Below are positions 42,856 to 44,732 of a stretch of DNA of 44,732 nucleotides, piece by piece. Source of the stretch: Metasolibacillus meyeri (GTDB lineage Bacteria > Bacillota > Bacilli > Bacillales_A > Planococcaceae); the NCBI RefSeq assembly GCF_003049505.1, contig NZ_PYWN01000088.1:1-44732 (forward strand), given 5' to 3'. The notes under the pieces are model-generated. The model was given only the letters and a program-made list of their open reading frames with translations. It was not told where the DNA came from and did not search any database. The position numbers and the translations under genes were made by a program. Each line of letters starts with the position of its first letter. Position 1 is the stretch's first letter.

Positions 42856-44556
42856 GTGGGAGTAACATTTAAAGATTATGAGTATAAGCGTCCAAATTTA
42901 GATGAAATGAAAGTAGCAGTACGTGCATTGATTGAGGATTTCAAAAATGCACAAAATGTAGAGGAACAAAGCGCAGTTATTGAAAAAATTAATGCGTACC
43001 GTAATAATTTCTCGACGCAAGCGAATTTAGTTTATATTCGCGCATCCATCGATACAAATGATGCTTTTTATCAAGCAGAGCGTGATTATTTAGATGAAGT
43101 AAGTCCACAGGCAGAAGAAATTGTATTCGAATATTATCAAGAGCTTGTGAAATCACCATTCCGTGCACAGCTTGAAGAAAAATGGGGAACACAGCTTTTT
43201 GCATTAGCAGAAAATCAAATTAAAGGCTTCTCACCAGAAGTGATTGAATTAATGCAGCAGGAAAATAAGCTTGTTTCAGAATATAATAAGCTTGTAGCAT
43301 CTGCACAAATCGACTTTGATGGTAAAACATTAACGCTTGCACAGTTAGCGCCGTATGGTGAATCATTGGATCGCAATGTGCGTAAAGCGGCACGCGAAGC
43401 AAACTTTAGCTTCTATGCACAGCATGGTGAGAAATTTGATGAAATTTATGATAAATTAGTGAAGCTACGTCATGAAATTGCGACGAAATTAGGCTATAAA
43501 AACTATGTAGAGCTAGGCTATATTAATATGAATCGTGTTGATTACAATGCAGAGATGGTAGAGAAGTTCCGCAATCAAGTGCGTGATTTTATCGTACCAG
43601 TCGCAACAGAGCTATATAAGCGTCAAGCGAAGCGCATTGGTGTAGAAGATTTTAAATACTATGATGAAGGCTTGAATTTCTTAACAGGTAATGCGAAACC
43701 ACAGGGCTCTCCAGAATGGATTATCGATAATGGTAAGAAAATGTATGAGGAGCTATCAAAGGAAACAGGCGAGTTCTTCAATTTTATGATTGACCATGAG
43801 TTGATGGATTTAGTAGCGAAAACGGGGAAAGAAAGTGGCGGTTATTGTACATTTATTGATGACTATAACTCACCGTTTATTTTCTCAAACTTCAATGGAA
43901 CATCAGGTGACATCGATGTATTAACACATGAGGCAGGTCACGCATTCCAAGTGTACTCTAGCCGCAACATCGGTATTCCAGAATATTTATGGCCAACATA
44001 TGAGTCAGCAGAAATTCATTCAATGAGTATGGAGTTTTTCACATGGCCATGGATGGAGCTCTTCTTTAAAGAGCAAACAGACAAATATAAATTTACGCAT
44101 TTAAGTGGTGCATTATTATTCTTACCATATGGTGTTGCGGTTGATGAATTCCAACATGTTATTTATGAAAATCCAGAAATGACACCTGCTGAACGCAAGG
44201 CAGCATGGAAGAATATCGAGGCGAAATACTTGCCGAACCGTGATTTTGATGGTAATGCTTATTTAGAGGCGGGCGGCTTCTGGCAACGTCAAGGGCATAT
44301 TTATGCAAGCCCATTCTATTATATCGATTACACATTAGCCCAAATATGTGCATTCCAATTTTGGAAGCGTTCACGCGAGGACTTCGATGGCGCATGGAAG
44401 GACTATGTGCATTTATGCGGCTTAGGTGGCTCACAATCCTTTACAAATCTAGTGAATGAAGCCGGCCTTATTTCACCGTTTGAGAGTGGCTGTGTGGAAT
44501 CGGTAATTGGTACAATTAAAGATTACTTAAATTCAATTGATGATACAAAACTATAA
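42856..44556 (+). CDS. pepF: M3-family oligoendopeptidase (PepF type)
   Basis: This 566-residue cytoplasmic zinc peptidase degrades oligopeptides. The zinc site is THEAGHAFQVYSSR (H358, E359, H362), with a downstream glutamate in YESAEIHSMSMEF, as in the M3 family. The length is that of PepF-like enzymes (about 560-600). The start is GTG at 42856 with AAGGTGGGG 6 bases upstream, rather than an ATT/ATG-less frame from 42823. The 216-base gap before it holds a weak promoter candidate, TTGCAA-N17-AATAAT, around 42703-42731. Confidence 0.9.
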   Translation: MGVTFKDYEYKRPNLDEMKVAVRALIEDFKNAQNVEEQSAVIEKINAYRNNFSTQANLVYIRASIDTNDAFYQAERDYLDEVSPQAEEIVFEYYQELVKSPFRAQLEEKWGTQLFALAENQIKGFSPEVIELMQQENKLVSEYNKLVASAQIDFDGKTLTLAQLAPYGESLDRNVRKAAREANFSFYAQHGEKFDEIYDKLVKLRHEIATKLGYKNYVELGYINMNRVDYNAEMVEKFRNQVRDFIVPVATELYKRQAKRIGVEDFKYYDEGLNFLTGNAKPQGSPEWIIDNGKKMYEELSKETGEFFNFMIDHELMDLVAKTGKESGGYCTFIDDYNSPFIFSNFNGTSGDIDVLTHEAGHAFQVYSSRNIGIPEYLWPTYESAEIHSMSMEFFTWPWMELFFKEQTDKYKFTHLSGALLFLPYGVAVDEFQHVIYENPEMTPAERKAAWKNIEAKYLPNRDFDGNAYLEAGGFWQRQGHIYASPFYYIDYTLAQICAFQFWKRSREDFDGAWKDYVHLCGLGGSQSFTNLVNEAGLISPFESGCVESVIGTIKDYLNSIDDTKL

Positions 44557-44565
44557 TTGTAAATA

Positions 44566-44612
44566 GGCTGTCGGAAAAGTTGGCTAATATGTCACTTTTC
44601 CGGCAGCCATTG
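44566..44612 (+). terminator. Terminator after the oligoendopeptidase gene
   Basis: GGCTGTCGGAAAAGT and ACTTTTCCGGCAGCC are 15-base arms (one G-T/A shift) around a 13-base loop. The T run after it is poor (ATTGTTATTT). Confidence 0.7.
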
Positions 44613-44647
44613 TTATTTAAATCCAATCAACTTTGCAGCAATGCTCT

Positions 44648-44691
44648 GCTTTTAAGTTTGGTTGAGCGAATTTCAATGTTTAACTTGATTC
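44648..44691 (+). repeat. Probable further copy of the 21-bp-period repeat
   Basis: TTTGGTTGAGCGAA (44657-44670) matches ATTGGTTGGGCGAA (40642-40655) at 12 of 14 positions. The next 21 bases resemble the ACTTTTGAACTGGTT unit at 12 of 21. It again lies just behind a terminator. The end of the window (44692-44732) shows more GCGAA words without clear phase. Confidence 0.4.
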
Positions 44692-44732
44692 AGCAAATCT
44701 TCTCCTGTCGCGAAAGTGTAACGTCAGCGACA

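Overview
The window looks like a chromosomal segment of a low-GC Gram-positive rod of the order Bacillales. The evidence is AT-rich DNA, strong AGGAGG-type ribosome binding sites, sigma-A promoters, many Rho-independent terminators, a T-box riboswitch, a Fur box, type II lipoprotein signals with LxxC lipoboxes, and proteins close to Bacillus subtilis YeeI, YfnB and BsSco. Protein flavour and gene content suggest Planococcaceae (Lysinibacillus or Solibacillus-like), but this is inference. I see no phage, IS element, CRISPR array, rRNA or tRNA.

Region 1 (about 0-10.4 kb, + strand) is a complete phosphonate-use locus: phnG-H-I-J-K-M-L, a PHP-family phosphoesterase where phnN/phnP would be expected, then the importer phnD-C-E1-E2. 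PhnD/C/E bring phosphonates in. PhnI with G, H and L attaches ribose triphosphate to them, PhnM removes pyrophosphate, the radical enzyme PhnJ (with PhnK) cuts the C-P bond, and the PHP enzyme probably opens the ribosyl cyclic phosphate. PhnJ lacks two of the four cysteines known from the E. coli enzyme, and PhnK carries an extra four-cysteine insert.

Region 2 (10.4-16.6 kb) holds two small membrane-protein genes, an iron-siderophore ABC importer on the - strand with a promoter and Fur box, and a + strand pair (DUF2268 protein and GerMN-like lipoprotein). Region 3 (16.6-20.1 kb) has a T-box-controlled class 2 methionyl-tRNA synthetase, then an apparent promoter-leader peptide-terminator attenuator in front of an RsgA-type ribosome GTPase.

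Region 4 (20.2-26 kb) has a family 5 peptide-type binding lipoprotein, a DNA-repair group (deoxyinosine glycosylase, DinB-fold protein, Ogt), a TPR protein, a TSUP permease and a YfnB/YjjG nucleotidase. Region 5 (26.3-32.7 kb) has an ABC-2 exporter with an upstream regulator that fuses a degenerate ABC ATPase to a LytTR DNA-binding domain, an MFS pump, a PadR-HAAS/DUF4097 pair and a NERD protein. Region 6 (32.8-38.7 kb) has SCO1, RlmA-type methyltransferase, an SDR protein, PlsC, a low-molecular-weight phosphatase, a zinc metallopeptidase and YeeI. Region 7 (38.7-44.7 kb) has two chemoreceptors and an oligoendopeptidase F.

The most unusual non-coding signal is a family of short intergenic arrays with an exact 21-bp period and a core near CTTACGNGCGAA. 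It is clearest at 10479-10583, recurs at 40614-40697 and 48-89, and is weaker at 27911-27972 and 44648-44691. Several arrays sit directly behind transcription terminators. A separate dispersed repeat occurs at 18794-18920 and 24277-24357.
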